The position numbers and the translations under genes were made by a program. From Shewanella mangrovisoli (GTDB lineage: Bacteria; Pseudomonadota; Gammaproteobacteria; Enterobacterales; Shewanellaceae): DNA of 64,000 nt. Below, in pieces: positions 19,288 through 29,388 of the stretch. The notes under the pieces were generated by a model. It did not search any database. It had not been told where the DNA came from and worked only from the letters and a program-made list of their open reading frames with translations. Within the stretch, counting starts at the first letter, position 1. The number at the start of each line of letters is the position of its first letter. The stretch covers positions 3,906,001-3,970,000 of the forward strand of contig NZ_CP080412.1 in the NCBI RefSeq assembly GCF_019457635.1, read 5' to 3'.

Positions 19288-20534
19288 GCGCACGCGTACC
19301 TCAAACCAAGGCTTGGCACGTTAATCAATCAGCGTCTGCAACGCGATCTAAGATCAGCACAAGCGCAGGCTTTATCTTGAAGAGTGCCATAGGTGGCTTA
19401 CTGCTTGCGACAATAAGCGGCTGCGATAATGCGCCTTCAACGACCGAGCCTCAATCCATGGGGGCTTTACTGGGGCAAGCAAGCGCAGATAGCCAAAGCT
19501 TTGCTAAGGTAACGCCGGGAAACCGCTTTCAATTTCCTCAAGATCACCTCGCCCATCAGGATTTTCGTCAGGAATGGTGGTATCTCACCGCCAATTTGAC
19601 CACTGAGAATGGTGAACAACTTGGTGCCCAATGGACGCAATTTAGGGTGGCGCTAAAACCTAAGCACTCTGAACCGCAAAACGTGGAACTTAATCCTAAG
19701 TCCACTTGGGCGACTGAACAGCTTTATTTTGCCCATAGCGCACTCACCTCAAGCACTTCTCACCTCGCCCATGAGAAATGGTCGCGGACGCATCCATCAC
19801 TGGCAGGGGTAAGCGCAGATCCCTACCAAATTCACCTCGATAATTGGCAATGGCGTAGTCAGTCAAAGGACTTATTCCCAGCAACCTTAAGCGTTGCAAC
19901 CGACGACTTTAGTTATCAACTCGAGCTTAGCAGCCAAGCGCCACTGCAATATCAAGGGGATAAGGGTTACAGCATTAAGAGTCGCGACGGCAAAGTCGCC
20001 TCTTACTACTACAGCCAACCCTTTATCACGATTCACGGCGTAATCACCCGCCATATCAAGATCAATGCCCAAGTGGAAAACCGCGTCGAAAAAGTCACAG
20101 GCCAAGGCTGGCTAGATAGAGAATGGAGCTCGCAGTTTTTAACCAAGAGCCAGCAGGGCTGGGATTGGTTTGCCCTTAGGTTAGATGATGGTTCGGCGCT
20201 GATGTTATTCCAGCTCAGGGAACAATCCTCAGATAAAGCACAATCGGCCTTTTACAGCGCCAGACGAATGTTTGCCGATGGCACCGGCCGCAATATCAAT
20301 TCCCGCGATACCCCAGATGGGATAAAAATGACGCCACTCGAGTGGCAAACCACCAGCACGGGTAAATACCCAATTCGCTGGCAAGTGCAAATCCCAAGCG
20401 AGCAAATCGACATCCGCATTTCCCCTTTAAATCCCAATAGTGCCATGGCGTTATCCACCCAGTATTGGGAAGGCCCAATTGAGCTTAAAGGTAGCCATAG
20501 TGGCACAGGTTATATGGAGCTGACGGGGTATTAA
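19284..20534 (+). CDS. AttH-like lipoprotein with lipocalin-like (CrtC/AttH) domain
   Basis: 416 residues from ATG at 19284, which overlaps the permease stop by 4 bp. The N-terminus has an unusually long polar lead before the hydrophobic core and lipobox (LLLATISGC), predicting a lipoprotein with acylated Cys. The body matches the CrtC/AttH lipocalin-like family: FPQDHLAHQDFRQEWWYLTA near the start, then YYYSQPFITIHG and GQGWLDREWSS, and WDWFALRLDDGSALMLFQLR. It is probably the periplasmic component of the AttEFGH-type system; hydratase activity of CrtC is not implied. Confidence 0.88.
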   Translation: MSARVPQTKAWHVNQSASATRSKISTSAGFILKSAIGGLLLATISGCDNAPSTTEPQSMGALLGQASADSQSFAKVTPGNRFQFPQDHLAHQDFRQEWWYLTANLTTENGEQLGAQWTQFRVALKPKHSEPQNVELNPKSTWATEQLYFAHSALTSSTSHLAHEKWSRTHPSLAGVSADPYQIHLDNWQWRSQSKDLFPATLSVATDDFSYQLELSSQAPLQYQGDKGYSIKSRDGKVASYYYSQPFITIHGVITRHIKINAQVENRVEKVTGQGWLDREWSSQFLTKSQQGWDWFALRLDDGSALMLFQLREQSSDKAQSAFYSARRMFADGTGRNINSRDTPDGIKMTPLEWQTTSTGKYPIRWQVQIPSEQIDIRISPLNPNSAMALSTQYWEGPIELKGSHSGTGYMELTGY

Positions 20535-20755
20535 TCTCCAGCTCAAATGTGATCTCCATATCAACTACAGCGACTTAATACTCTTCGTTCTCATACTATC
20601 GATTGCAAATGCTGCTGAATTTTCACTCAGTGATTGCATTTCGATGAAAATCCCAATAAATTAACATGACAACGTTGTCAAAATAATTAAAACAACAAGA
20701 TAGCCATCGTAATCACGGACGATTCTATTCAGTTCAATAACACAGGGAGGGGTGG

Positions 20756-21127
20756 ATGAGCGCTTTACGTAAAGGGTTTACCCTGATTGAACTGATGATC
20801 GCCGTCGCCATTATTGGCATTCTTGCCGCCATTGCGATTCCTTCATTTAATGAGTACCTGAAACAAGGTCGACGCTTCGATGCTCAGCAATATCTCGTCA
20901 GTAGTGCCCAAGCGCTAGAGCGCCATTATTCCCGCAACGGTTTGTATCCCGCTTCGCAGAGTTTAACCAACAGTGCCTATTACAGTTTCAGCTACACCCC
21001 CACGATAAATAAATTAGGTTTTAGCCTCAAGGCCGTGCCCACAAGCCGTCAGTCAGATACCTGCGGCACCTTAAGTCTCGACCATAAAGGCGTACGTGCA
21101 CCCGCAACCCATTGCTGGACCCACTAA
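20756..21127 (+). CDS. Type IV pilin, PilE-like minor pilin
   Basis: 123 residues with a short class III signal ([20 protein letters not shown]): the prepilin peptidase cuts after G, leaving an N-methylated Phe and the Glu5 needed for assembly. The globular part is small (about 95 residues) with two Cys (DTCG and HC) that could form the C-terminal D-loop disulfide. AGGGAGGGG lies 6 nt before the ATG. First gene of a five-gene minor pilin operon. Confidence 0.92.
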   Translation: MSALRKGFTLIELMIAVAIIGILAAIAIPSFNEYLKQGRRFDAQQYLVSSAQALERHYSRNGLYPASQSLTNSAYYSFSYTPTINKLGFSLKAVPTSRQSDTCGTLSLDHKGVRAPATHCWTH

Positions 21128-21128
21128 G

Positions 21129-21563
21129 ATGACAAAGCGCACTAAAGCGGGGTTCACCTTAGTCGAATTGTTGGTCGCTATCGCCATCATCGGCATCTTG
21201 GCGAGCATCGCCCTGCCCTCCTATCGGGATCTTATTGCCAGAGAAAGCCTCACCAGCACGGCAAATGAATTGCTCTCCAGTTATAAATTCGCCCGCGGCG
21301 AAGCCATCAAGCGCAATCAGGCGGTGACACTGGAAGCGACAGAAGATGGGCGCTGGCTGGTCATCAGCAATCAGGAACAACTTAAGGTCTTTAGTCCATC
21401 TAACCGCGGCGTCAGTATCGATGGCTTTAACACCCTCAATATCAATGCGACAGGCAACACCACTAAAACCCAGATGAGCCTCGAAAACACCCAAGGTGAA
21501 ACGCTCAATCTGTGCATCTTGCCAAGCGGGCAAAGTTATCTACAGGAGGCAGCATGCGCATAG
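21129..21563 (+). CDS. Type IV minor pilin, FimT/GspH family
   Basis: 144 residues from ATG at 21129, one base after the previous stop codon. The prepilin motif KAGFTLVELLVAIAIIGIL is followed by SIALPSYRDLIARESLTSTA and FARGEAIKRNQAVTL, typical of the FimT/GspH pseudopilin family. It would act in priming or as a pilus tip component, or in DNA binding for uptake as shown for some FimT proteins. The open frame extends 33 bp upstream, inside the previous gene. Confidence 0.92.
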   Translation: MTKRTKAGFTLVELLVAIAIIGILASIALPSYRDLIARESLTSTANELLSSYKFARGEAIKRNQAVTLEATEDGRWLVISNQEQLKVFSPSNRGVSIDGFNTLNINATGNTTKTQMSLENTQGETLNLCILPSGQSYLQEAACA

Positions 21564-21961
21564 TGGCACTGAGTCATAAACAACAAGGCTTTACCATGAC
21601 CGAAGTGCTGATTTCGTTAGTGGTGTCGGTCACTTCGCTACTGGCGCTCGGCAAAGCGCAGTTATCTTCATTGCAGCATGCGACCAATAGCTTCCAATAT
21701 ACGGTCGCCACCATTCAAGCGCAGAATGCCATTGAAAGGATCTGGCCGAGGATCTGCGATATTCAGCGCCAACCCGCACGCTTTGAGGATGTCAATTTTA
21801 GGGCCAGCCTCAGCCAAGATATGCCCAGCGGTTACACCTTAGTGCTACCCAACACTTATCAAGACACTATGCCCATCACAGTCACTTGGCGAGACGGTCG
21901 CATTGAGGACAATAACAGTGTGAGCCTCAACGCCAGCTTTCCGCACTTATGTCAGGTGTAG
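21554..21961 (+). CDS. pilV: Type IV minor pilin PilV-like
   Basis: 135 residues from ATG at 21554, overlapping the fimT-like stop by 10 bp; AGGAGGC lies 3 nt upstream of the ATG. The prepilin motif QQGFTMTEVLISLVV has Phe1 and Glu5. The order FimT, PilV, PilW, PilX is the standard minor pilin operon of Pseudomonas-type Tfp systems, where these proteins prime pilus assembly at the tip. Confidence 0.88.
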   Translation: MRIVALSHKQQGFTMTEVLISLVVSVTSLLALGKAQLSSLQHATNSFQYTVATIQAQNAIERIWPRICDIQRQPARFEDVNFRASLSQDMPSGYTLVLPNTYQDTMPITVTWRDGRIEDNNSVSLNASFPHLCQV

Positions 21962-21963
21962 CT

Positions 21964-22506
21964 ATGTCCTTAAGCGCGAAGAAACAGCAAGCGGGCTTTA
22001 GCTTATCAGAACTGATGATCGCTATGGTGCTTGGGCTGATTATTATGCTGGCCGTGGTCAACTTTTTCGCCCCGCTCAAGGCCACGGTTGAAGAAAGCAA
22101 ACGCCTCGAAAACGCAGCCGATGCACTGAGGTACGCCACCCTCAGCCTCAGCAAGAGCGTCAAACGTGCATCAAGTATCGTATCCCTCAGCGCTAACGAA
22201 TTAGTGCTCGCAGTTGCAGCATCCCCAGCCCAGCCGAGTTTAACTTGCCTAGGAACCAGCAAAACCAGCGATTACAACGAAACCTACCGTTTTGACGCTC
22301 CCAATCTGAGCTGCGACGACGGCGATGGCGCTCAGGTATTACTCACGGGGTTAGAAGCGACCAGTTTTGCTCTCAATGGCGAACTGGTGACAGTAGTACT
22401 CAAGCCTGAAAAACTCCCAGCGCAATATGGCCAAGGGATCCAGCTCGATATCGCCCTGCGTAAACCCCTATGGCGGCAAGCCCTCAACAGCCAACAGAAC
22501 CCATAA
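21964..22506 (+). CDS. pilW: Type IV minor pilin PilW-like
   Basis: 180 residues from ATG at 21964, two bases after the pilV stop. The prepilin motif is QAGFSLSELMIAMVLGLIIM. The globular part contains Cys pairs (SLTCLG, LSCDDG). It is shorter than Pseudomonas PilW (about 270). By position and motif it is the PilW component of the tip-priming complex. Confidence 0.85.
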   Translation: MSLSAKKQQAGFSLSELMIAMVLGLIIMLAVVNFFAPLKATVEESKRLENAADALRYATLSLSKSVKRASSIVSLSANELVLAVAASPAQPSLTCLGTSKTSDYNETYRFDAPNLSCDDGDGAQVLLTGLEATSFALNGELVTVVLKPEKLPAQYGQGIQLDIALRKPLWRQALNSQQNP

Positions 22507-22521
22507 AGCAAGGAAGCCATA

Positions 22522-24147
22522 ATGGACAATCTAAGACCTGCTCTAGGCAATAAGGAACATGGCGCGGTATTACTTATCGTCTTGGTCTTCAGTCTGTTAG
22601 CGAGTTTACTGGTGGTCACATCGCTCAGGGATAATCTCGTGCAAGAGCGACTGAGTGGCAACTTTCAAAAGCAGGTCAATGCGCAGCTACTCGCCGAACA
22701 GGGAATGCACGAGAGCTACAACCAACTTAAGGCTCAGCTGCAGCGCGCGCCTAATCAAGGTCTGCAAACACTTTATGAGCAACTCCCCGCCGAAGCCGAT
22801 GGCAGCCTTGAAGGCAGCAGTTATGCCCTCGAAAATGGTCAAATCACCGGAGCCGATCTTAGCCTTGACAGTCGTGGCAATCATTTAGAAGGCGAGGCCA
22901 AACTCAACGCCCAGTTCACACTGCAGGGCAGTCACGGAAACACGATTTTCAATGATGCGATTGTGTCCTGCGAAAGCTTAAACCTTACCGGCAGCAGTAG
23001 CATCGATGGCTACGATTCCCGCAAAGGCGCCTATGGCGATAGCATCAGTAATGGCCAAGGTGGCAGTGAGCTTAATCAACATGGCAAAGGCAATGTCACC
23101 ACCATTGAGCCCAATGCCAATATTACGCTCACGGGCAACGCGCCAATTTACGGCGATGTCAGCGCCACTGGCAGCGTCACCCTCACGGGCTCGTCGGATA
23201 TCCACGGCAGCATTCAAGCTAATAATGATGTCACCCTTGGCACAGGTACCATTAGCGGCAATGTCGCGGCGGGTAATAACTTTAACTTGGCCAATAGCGG
23301 CACGGTGGAAGGTTCGGTCAAAGCCAATAACAATGCCGCCACGGCGCCCAAGGCCCAAGTGAATGGCACACTACAATATGGCGGCGACGGCAACTTTCAT
23401 CGGGACAGCCAGATTGGCAACTTAGTCAACGCGCGCCCCAATGTACCGCCTGTGCCAGCAAAATCCTGTGACCCATTGGATATTGGCGCTGTGATGGGCG
23501 GCTTTAAGATGCCCAATAACGGCGCCCGCACTATTGATGCCAACGCCAATGTCACTATCACGCCCACAGGGTCGAGTAAAACCGAACTCGGCTGGAAAGG
23601 TGATTATTTCCCCAGCCTTACCCCCACGTCGGAGAACATCTTCGGCAGTGACACGCCGGTATTTAACCTCGACAGCTTAGTCATGAGCAGCGATGGGGTG
23701 CTTAATATCAGTGGCGGCGATGTCACCCTGATAGTCAATGGTGACTTTAAAATGAGTGGCTCGAATCAGCTAAATATTGCCCCGGGCTCAAGCCTTACGC
23801 TGTTTGTGGGCGGTGAAGTCGCCTTTACGGCGGGGACAAACAACGGTAACAACATTAAGGGACAAACCCTGACCGACAGCAACAAGCCGCCACTGTCTAT
23901 TTTTTCTGGCTCGGATAAGGATGTCACCGTTAGCGGTAATGTGCCGATTTATGCCGCGCTCTACGCCCCCAAATCTAAGGTCAATCTCCCCGGCGGCCCT
24001 GAGATTTTCGGTTCGGTGAGGGGCAAATCCATCACAGCGACAGGCAATGGAAAAATCCACTATGACAATGCCTTAGGCGCTGCCGACTTAGGCGAAGGCA
24101 ATGCTAAACCCGCGATCATTCTGCTCAAACAATGGCAATACTTATAG
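22522..24147 (+). CDS. Long PilX-like protein with glycine/asparagine-rich beta-repeat body
   Basis: 541 residues, far longer than classical PilX (about 170-200). The N-terminus is PilX-like (HGAVLLIVLVFSLLASLLVV with a polar head), but lacks the GF/E5 prepilin site, as PilX proteins do. Residues about 140-300 carry many short units of the form G-x-V/I-x-G-D/N (GNAPIYGDVSATG, GSSDIHGSIQANN, GTISGNVAAGNN), resembling the right-handed beta-helix of bactofilin or polymer-forming proteins. The C-terminal half repeats this (GNVPIYAALYAPKSKV, PEIFGSVRGKS). I see no PilY1 gene nearby. It may act as a pilus-associated or surface adhesin; this is inferred. Confidence 0.8.
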   Translation: MDNLRPALGNKEHGAVLLIVLVFSLLASLLVVTSLRDNLVQERLSGNFQKQVNAQLLAEQGMHESYNQLKAQLQRAPNQGLQTLYEQLPAEADGSLEGSSYALENGQITGADLSLDSRGNHLEGEAKLNAQFTLQGSHGNTIFNDAIVSCESLNLTGSSSIDGYDSRKGAYGDSISNGQGGSELNQHGKGNVTTIEPNANITLTGNAPIYGDVSATGSVTLTGSSDIHGSIQANNDVTLGTGTISGNVAAGNNFNLANSGTVEGSVKANNNAATAPKAQVNGTLQYGGDGNFHRDSQIGNLVNARPNVPPVPAKSCDPLDIGAVMGGFKMPNNGARTIDANANVTITPTGSSKTELGWKGDYFPSLTPTSENIFGSDTPVFNLDSLVMSSDGVLNISGGDVTLIVNGDFKMSGSNQLNIAPGSSLTLFVGGEVAFTAGTNNGNNIKGQTLTDSNKPPLSIFSGSDKDVTVSGNVPIYAALYAPKSKVNLPGGPEIFGSVRGKSITATGNGKIHYDNALGAADLGEGNAKPAIILLKQWQYL

Positions 24148-24218
24148 GCCTAATCCCCCCTCCTAACTCACTTGCAGACTCCCTCTCCAAAGGGATAGGG
24201 ATTGTGTAAATTTCAAAC

Positions 24219-24234
24219 TGAGAGTTAGATCACG
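24219..24234. promoter_or_regulatory. Candidate CRP site upstream of nap
   Basis: TGAGAGTTAGATCACG resembles TGTGA-N6-TCACA with one mismatch in each arm, and the core TAGATCAC is a good right half. CRP is the main regulator of anaerobic respiration genes in Shewanella, so its presence before nap is plausible. Judged by eye only. Confidence 0.5.
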
Positions 24235-24270
24235 CGCAAAACTTTGATCCCGATCGACTATCCCCGCCAA

Positions 24271-24286
24271 TACCTCTTGTGAGGTA
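24271..24286. promoter_or_regulatory. NarP-type 7-2-7 palindrome upstream of nap
   Basis: TACCTCT-TG-TGAGGTA is an inverted pair of NarL/NarP heptamers (TACYYMT). The left heptamer fits fully and the right one has one mismatch. The 7-2-7 spacing is the arrangement NarP requires. It lies about 100 bp before the napD start. NarQ-NarP control of nap is known in Shewanella. Confidence 0.7.
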
Positions 24287-24387
24287 TACCCACATTTTTT
24301 ATCAGGTCTAGACTCACAGTTATCCACATTGAGTTGTAGCGATTGTTATCGCAGCAACTGAGTGAATCTCAAGATAAAGGTACCGCT

Positions 24388-24657
24388 ATGAGTCAGGAAT
24401 ACCATGTCACCAGCCTTGTGGTACATGCCGCCCCTAATGCCTTACAACAGGTTGAGGCCGATATTGCAGCGTTAAAGGGCTGCGATATCCACGCCATTTC
24501 ACCCGAGGGCAAGTTCGTTATTACCCTCGAAGGGAATAGCCAAAAAGCCATTCTCGACAATGTTGAAGCCATCAATGCCCTGTCCGGCGTGTTATCCGCC
24601 AGTTTGATTTACCACCAAGTAGAACCCTTAGAACAAGAGAGTGAGGAAACACTATGA
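24388..24657 (+). CDS. napD: Nap chaperone NapD
   Basis: 89 residues from ATG at 24388 with AAAGG upstream; an in-frame ATG at 24343 would add 15 atypical residues. NapD is a small cytoplasmic ferredoxin-fold chaperone that binds the Tat signal peptide of NapA and holds it until the Mo cofactor is inserted. The start [20 protein letters not shown] and GKFVITLEG match the family. Its stop overlaps the napA start by 4 bp (ATGA). Confidence 0.95.
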   Translation: MSQEYHVTSLVVHAAPNALQQVEADIAALKGCDIHAISPEGKFVITLEGNSQKAILDNVEAINALSGVLSASLIYHQVEPLEQESEETL

Positions 24658-27134
24658 GCATTAGCCGCCGCGAGTTTCTCAAGGCTAACGCAGCGGTTGC
24701 CGCTGCAACGGCCGTTGGCGTCACGCTTCCCGTGAAAATGGTCGAAGCCGCCGAGTCAGATAGCATTAAGTGGGATAAAGCCCCCTGCCGTTTTTGCGGT
24801 GTGGGTTGTAGCGTATTAGTCGGAACTAAAGCCGGTAAAGTCGTCGCCACTAAGGGCGATCCCGAAAGCCCTGTTAACCGTGGTTTGAACTGTATTAAGG
24901 GTTACTTCCTGTCGAAAATCATGTACGGCAAGGACAGATTAACCACGCCGCTGCTGCGGATGAAAGACGGCAAATACCATAAAGAAGGTGAGTTTACCCC
25001 AGTAAGCTGGGATGTCGCCTTCGATACTATGGCCGCTAAGTGGAAACACAGCATCGCCACTAAGGGCCCTACCTCTGTCGGTATGTTCGGCTCGGGTCAA
25101 TGGACCATCTGGGAAGGTTATGCCGCCTCTAAATTACATAAGGCCGGATTCTTAACCAACAATATCGACCCTAACGCCCGCCACTGTATGGCATCGGCCG
25201 TGGGTGGCTTTATGCGTACCTTCGGTATCGACGAGCCGATGGGCTGTTACGATGACTTAGAAGCCGCCGACCAATTTGTGCTCTGGGGCGCTAACATGGC
25301 CGAGATGCACCCGATACTGTGGGCGCGCTTATCCGACCGTCGTTTAAGCCACAAAGACTGCCGCGTACATGTGCTATCGACCTTCGAGAACCGCAGCTTC
25401 GACTTAGCGGACAACCCCATGGTGTTCCGCCCACAGTCAGATCTTGTGATCCTCAACTTTATCGCTAACTACATCATTCAACACAAAGCCGTGAATACCG
25501 ACTTTGTGACTAAACATACTAAGTTTGCCCTCGGTGTGGATGATATCGGTTATGGTCTGCGCCCAGATCATCCGTTAGAGAAGAAAGCCAAAAACCCAGG
25601 TAATGGTAAATCCAGCCCTATCAGCTTCGAAGAATACGCTAAGTTCGTCAGCACTTACACGCTGGAATATGCGGCGAAAATGAGTGGTGTAGAGCCTGAG
25701 AAATTAGAAACCTTAGCTAAGGCCTATGCCGATCCTAAGGTCAAAGTCATGAGTCTGTGGACCATGGGCATCAACCAACACGTACGTGGCGTGTGGGCAA
25801 ACAACATGCTCTACAACATCCACTTACTCACAGGTAAAATCGCCACCCCAGGCAACAGCCCATTCTCATTAACGGGTCAACCTTCGGCCTGTGGTACCGC
25901 CCGTGAAGTCGGCACCTTCGCCCACCGCTTACCTGCGGATATGGAAGTGGCTAACGATAAACACCGCGCCATTACAGAAAAAGTGTGGCAGGTACCAGAA
26001 GGCACTATTCCGCCAAAACCTGGCTTCCATGCCGTGCTGCAAAGCCGTATGCTCAAAGACGGCAAGCTCAACTGCTATTGGACCATGTGTACCAACAATA
26101 TGCAGGCGGGCCCGAATATCAACGATGAAATTTACCCCGGTTTCCGTAACCCAGAAAACTTTATCGTGGTATCCGATCCATACCCAACCGTCACCGCCAT
26201 GGCTGCCGACCTTATTCTGCCCACGGCCATGTGGGTTGAGAAAGAAGGTGCCTACGGTAACGCCGAGCGCCGCACCCATATGTGGCATCAACAGGTTAAA
26301 GCGCCTGAGGGGGCTAAGTCGGATCTGTGGCAATTAGTCGAGTTCTCAAAACGCTTTAAAGTGTCTGAAGTATGGCCTGCTGAGCTTATCGCTAAACAGC
26401 CTGAATACGCTGACAAAACGCTTTATGAAGTGCTGTTTGCCAACGGCGTCATCAACAAGTTCCCAACCACAGATTGTAAGGGCGACTTAAACGATGAAAG
26501 CGCGCACTTTGGCTTCTATCTGCAAAAAGGCATTTTCGAAGAATACGCTGCCTTCGGTCGCGGCCATGGCCATGACTTAGCCGATTTTGACCGTTATCAC
26601 GAAACCCGCGGCCTACGCTGGCCAGTGGTCGAAGGTAAAGAAACCCTGCGCCGCTTCGTTGAAGGTAGCGATCCTTATGTGAAGGCAGGTGAAGGCTACA
26701 AGTTCTACGGTAAACCCGATGGCAAAGCGGTGATTTTCGCCCTGCCCTACGAGCCTGCGGCAGAAGAGCCAAATGAAGAATACGATCTGTGGATGTCTAC
26801 CGGCCGTGTACTCGAACACTGGCATACAGGTTCGATGACCGCCCGTGTACCTGAGCTGTACCGCGCTTACCCCGATGCACAAATCTTTATGCATCCTGAA
26901 GACGCTAAGGCCCGAGGTCTGCAACGTGGTGATGAAGTGCTAGTTGCTTCTCCCCGTGGTGAGGTCAAAACCCGTGTCGAAACCAAAGGCCGTAACAAAC
27001 CGCCACGCGGCGTGGTGTTTATGCCCTTCTTCGATGCGCGTCAGTTAGTTAACAAGTTGATTCTGGATGCGACCGATCCACTGTCAAAAGAAACTGACTT
27101 TAAGAAGTGTCCCGTAAAAGTGATGAAGGCCTAA
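24654..27134 (+). CDS. napA: Periplasmic nitrate reductase catalytic subunit NapA
   Basis: 826 residues, standard length. Tat signal [20 protein letters not shown]. The [4Fe-4S] ligands C-x2-C-x3-C-x27-C begin at CRFCGVGC and end in NCIKGYF. The Mo-coordinating Cys lies in [18 protein letters not shown]. It binds bis-MGD and reduces nitrate to nitrite in the periplasm, taking electrons from NapB. All cofactor residues are present and the C-terminal molybdopterin dinucleotide domain ([18 protein letters not shown]) is intact. Confidence 0.98.
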   Translation: MSISRREFLKANAAVAAATAVGVTLPVKMVEAAESDSIKWDKAPCRFCGVGCSVLVGTKAGKVVATKGDPESPVNRGLNCIKGYFLSKIMYGKDRLTTPLLRMKDGKYHKEGEFTPVSWDVAFDTMAAKWKHSIATKGPTSVGMFGSGQWTIWEGYAASKLHKAGFLTNNIDPNARHCMASAVGGFMRTFGIDEPMGCYDDLEAADQFVLWGANMAEMHPILWARLSDRRLSHKDCRVHVLSTFENRSFDLADNPMVFRPQSDLVILNFIANYIIQHKAVNTDFVTKHTKFALGVDDIGYGLRPDHPLEKKAKNPGNGKSSPISFEEYAKFVSTYTLEYAAKMSGVEPEKLETLAKAYADPKVKVMSLWTMGINQHVRGVWANNMLYNIHLLTGKIATPGNSPFSLTGQPSACGTAREVGTFAHRLPADMEVANDKHRAITEKVWQVPEGTIPPKPGFHAVLQSRMLKDGKLNCYWTMCTNNMQAGPNINDEIYPGFRNPENFIVVSDPYPTVTAMAADLILPTAMWVEKEGAYGNAERRTHMWHQQVKAPEGAKSDLWQLVEFSKRFKVSEVWPAELIAKQPEYADKTLYEVLFANGVINKFPTTDCKGDLNDESAHFGFYLQKGIFEEYAAFGRGHGHDLADFDRYHETRGLRWPVVEGKETLRRFVEGSDPYVKAGEGYKFYGKPDGKAVIFALPYEPAAEEPNEEYDLWMSTGRVLEHWHTGSMTARVPELYRAYPDAQIFMHPEDAKARGLQRGDEVLVASPRGEVKTRVETKGRNKPPRGVVFMPFFDARQLVNKLILDATDPLSKETDFKKCPVKVMKA

Positions 27135-27186
27135 GCCCTCATTTGATAGCGATAAGCGTATTTGAAAGCGATTAAGGAGTGCTAAG

Positions 27187-27921
27187 GTGAGTCAGCAAGT
27201 GAAGAGTCCATTCACAGTCAAGCAAGTCAACCGTCGCCAGTTTTTGGCCACGACGGCTAAGGCTGGCTGCGTGATGGGGCTCGTGGGATTAGGCTTGACG
27301 GCCACGGCAAAAAGCCAAGGCCAACTCGCCCCCCAAGCTTGCAGACCGCCGGGAGCCCTTGAAGAAAGTGATTTTCTCTCCGCCTGTGTGCGTTGCGGTT
27401 TGTGTGTCGAGGCTTGCCCCTACGACACCCTATCACTGGCACGCTGGTTTGATGGCGCCGCCACTGGCACGCCATTCTTTACCGCAAGACGCATTCCCTG
27501 CGAAATGTGTGAGGACATTCCCTGCATCAAAGCCTGCCCATCGGGCGCGCTTGATCCTCAACTTGAACAAATTAGCGATGCTAAGATGGGGGTTGCGGTA
27601 CTGATAGATGAGAAAAACTGCCTAAACTTTAAGGGATTACGGTGTGACGTCTGTTATCGGGTTTGTCCGTTAATCGACAATGCCATCACCTTAGAACGCC
27701 AACGCAATCAACATAGCGATCACCACGCCATGTTTTTACCCACAGTCAACAGCGATACCTGCACGGGTTGCGGTAAATGCGAGCATGCCTGCGTGCTCGA
27801 CACGGCCGCGATTAAGGTGTTACCGACAACTCTGGCACTCGGTAAAGCGGCGGCGCATGACACTTATATCAACACTGAGGAAACCACCTTAGAGATGTTG
27901 AATAAGGGGCTGACGTTATGA
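27187..27921 (+). CDS. napG: Ferredoxin-type protein NapG
   Basis: 244 residues. A Tat-type signal ([13 protein letters not shown]) and four [4Fe-4S] clusters: [40 protein letters not shown] and [11 protein letters not shown]. With NapH it forms a quinol dehydrogenase module that can feed electrons to the Nap system. GGAG precedes the GTG start (AAGGAGTGCTAAG-GTG). Its stop overlaps the napH start by 4 bp. Confidence 0.96.
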   Translation: MSQQVKSPFTVKQVNRRQFLATTAKAGCVMGLVGLGLTATAKSQGQLAPQACRPPGALEESDFLSACVRCGLCVEACPYDTLSLARWFDGAATGTPFFTARRIPCEMCEDIPCIKACPSGALDPQLEQISDAKMGVAVLIDEKNCLNFKGLRCDVCYRVCPLIDNAITLERQRNQHSDHHAMFLPTVNSDTCTGCGKCEHACVLDTAAIKVLPTTLALGKAAAHDTYINTEETTLEMLNKGLTL

Positions 27922-28907
27922 GTAACAAGTCTATGAATAACCAGACGGTGAACTCAAAAGCTAAGGCTCACATGCAAGGCGAACATGCCGCAGCCATTGC
28001 AGAACTCGGTTGGTTTGGCGCACATAAATATTTGCTGCTACGTCGCGCAGTGCAATTTGGCTTATTAGGCCTATTTGCACTCGGGCCACTTTTGGGAATT
28101 TGGCTATTTAAGGGAAATTTATCGGCCAGTTTACTACTAGATACCATTCCCTTTGCCGATCCACTGGTGAGCTTACAAATGCTCATTAGCGGGCATATTC
28201 CCGAGCTTAGCCTACTGATAGGCGCAGTTTTGATCATACTGTTTTATGCCCTCGCCGGTGGCCGGGTGTTTTGCAGTTGGGTGTGTCCAGTCAATCTGGT
28301 TACCGATGCCGCAAGCTGGCTCAGACGTAAATTGAACCTTCCTCGCACCAACGAGTTGCCGAGTAATTTACGTTATTACCTGCTGGCACTCGTGCTGTTA
28401 TTGCCACTGCTCACGGGCAACTTGATATGGGAATGGGTTAACCCAGTCCCCTTAGTCTATCGCGCCGTGTTATTTGGCAGTCTCAGTGGAGTATGGATCT
28501 TAGCGGCGATATTTCTGCTGGATCTGTTTATCGCCGAGCGCGCTTGGTGTGGTCACCTGTGTCCAACAGGCGCCCTGTTTGGCTTAATCGGCAAATGGAG
28601 TCCCATCAAAATCGTCGCCAGCAAAGCCAGTGCCTGTGATAACTGCATGGACTGCTTTGCCGTTTGCCCAGAGCGCCAGGTATTAAAGCCGGCGTTAAAA
28701 GGGCAAACTCCGGTGATCACTAGCCCAGACTGCACCCAATGCGGCCGCTGTATCGATGTCTGCGCACAACGCGTATTTCGCTATCAAACACGCTTTACGG
28801 CCACTCAGGCTCAACTTAGTACAGGCGATTCGACCGATTGTCAGTCGCCATCAACCACTTCACCAATTCGTCAACACATTGCCCCCAAGGCGGAGAATGA
28901 CCAATGA
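27918..28907 (+). CDS. napH: Quinol dehydrogenase ferredoxin subunit NapH
   Basis: 329 residues with four membrane helices, conserved CP motifs ([11 protein letters not shown] and [13 protein letters not shown]) and two [4Fe-4S] motifs near the C-terminus ([23 protein letters not shown]). It oxidises quinol in the membrane and passes electrons to NapG. The C-terminal 40 residues after the second cluster are polar and longer than needed. Start overlaps napG, stop overlaps napB, so the operon is tightly coupled. Confidence 0.96.
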   Translation: MSNKSMNNQTVNSKAKAHMQGEHAAAIAELGWFGAHKYLLLRRAVQFGLLGLFALGPLLGIWLFKGNLSASLLLDTIPFADPLVSLQMLISGHIPELSLLIGAVLIILFYALAGGRVFCSWVCPVNLVTDAASWLRRKLNLPRTNELPSNLRYYLLALVLLLPLLTGNLIWEWVNPVPLVYRAVLFGSLSGVWILAAIFLLDLFIAERAWCGHLCPTGALFGLIGKWSPIKIVASKASACDNCMDCFAVCPERQVLKPALKGQTPVITSPDCTQCGRCIDVCAQRVFRYQTRFTATQAQLSTGDSTDCQSPSTTSPIRQHIAPKAENDQ

Positions 28908-29335
28908 AAAAAATACTCACCTTAGCTGCGATTGTATTAGCCATCGGCGGCTGCTCAGGCCAACAAGCAGACACGCAAGCCACACCCGTAAACATTAAAT
29001 CCCTCGCCGGCGATAGCGCGGTAACCGATATTCGCCCCGCCGATGCCATGCCAGTCTACCCAAGTCGTGGCAAAGCGTTAGAGCGCAGCTTTACCGACCA
29101 GCCACCACTCATTCCCCATAAGGATGATTACAAAATCACTCTGGATAAGAATGGCTGTTTAACCTGCCACAGCTGGGATAAAGCCCCGCGGATGAAGGCC
29201 ACGCCAGTGGCGAAATCCCACGTTATCGACGATAAGGGCACACTCAATGGCCATAACTATTTCTGCACCCAGTGCCACGTGGCACAGGCAGAAAACAAGG
29301 CGCCTTTAGTCGAAAACAAGTTCTCAAATCAATAA
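28904..29335 (+). CDS. napB: Diheme cytochrome c subunit NapB
   Basis: 143 residues. Two heme c motifs, CLTCH and CTQCH, and conserved DYKITLDKNGCLTCHSWDKA and NYFCTQCHVAQAE. It takes electrons to NapA. The signal peptide ends IGGCSGQQ, a possible lipobox (I-G-G-C), so this NapB may be an acylated lipoprotein; typical NapB proteins are soluble. The operon order D-A-G-H-B without napC implies that a separate NapC/NirT-type quinol oxidase, CymA in Shewanella, is the electron donor. Confidence 0.95.
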   Translation: MKKILTLAAIVLAIGGCSGQQADTQATPVNIKSLAGDSAVTDIRPADAMPVYPSRGKALERSFTDQPPLIPHKDDYKITLDKNGCLTCHSWDKAPRMKATPVAKSHVIDDKGTLNGHNYFCTQCHVAQAENKAPLVENKFSNQ

Positions 29336-29357
29336 AACAGCACTTCCCTGCCCACAA

Positions 29358-29388
29358 AGCCACTGCTAAGCCAGTGGCTTCTTATTTT
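29358..29388 (+). terminator. Terminator of the nap operon
   Basis: AGCCACTG and CAGTGGCT form an 8-bp stem with a 6-nt loop, followed by TCTTATTTT. It lies 22 bp after the napB stop. Confidence 0.75.
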
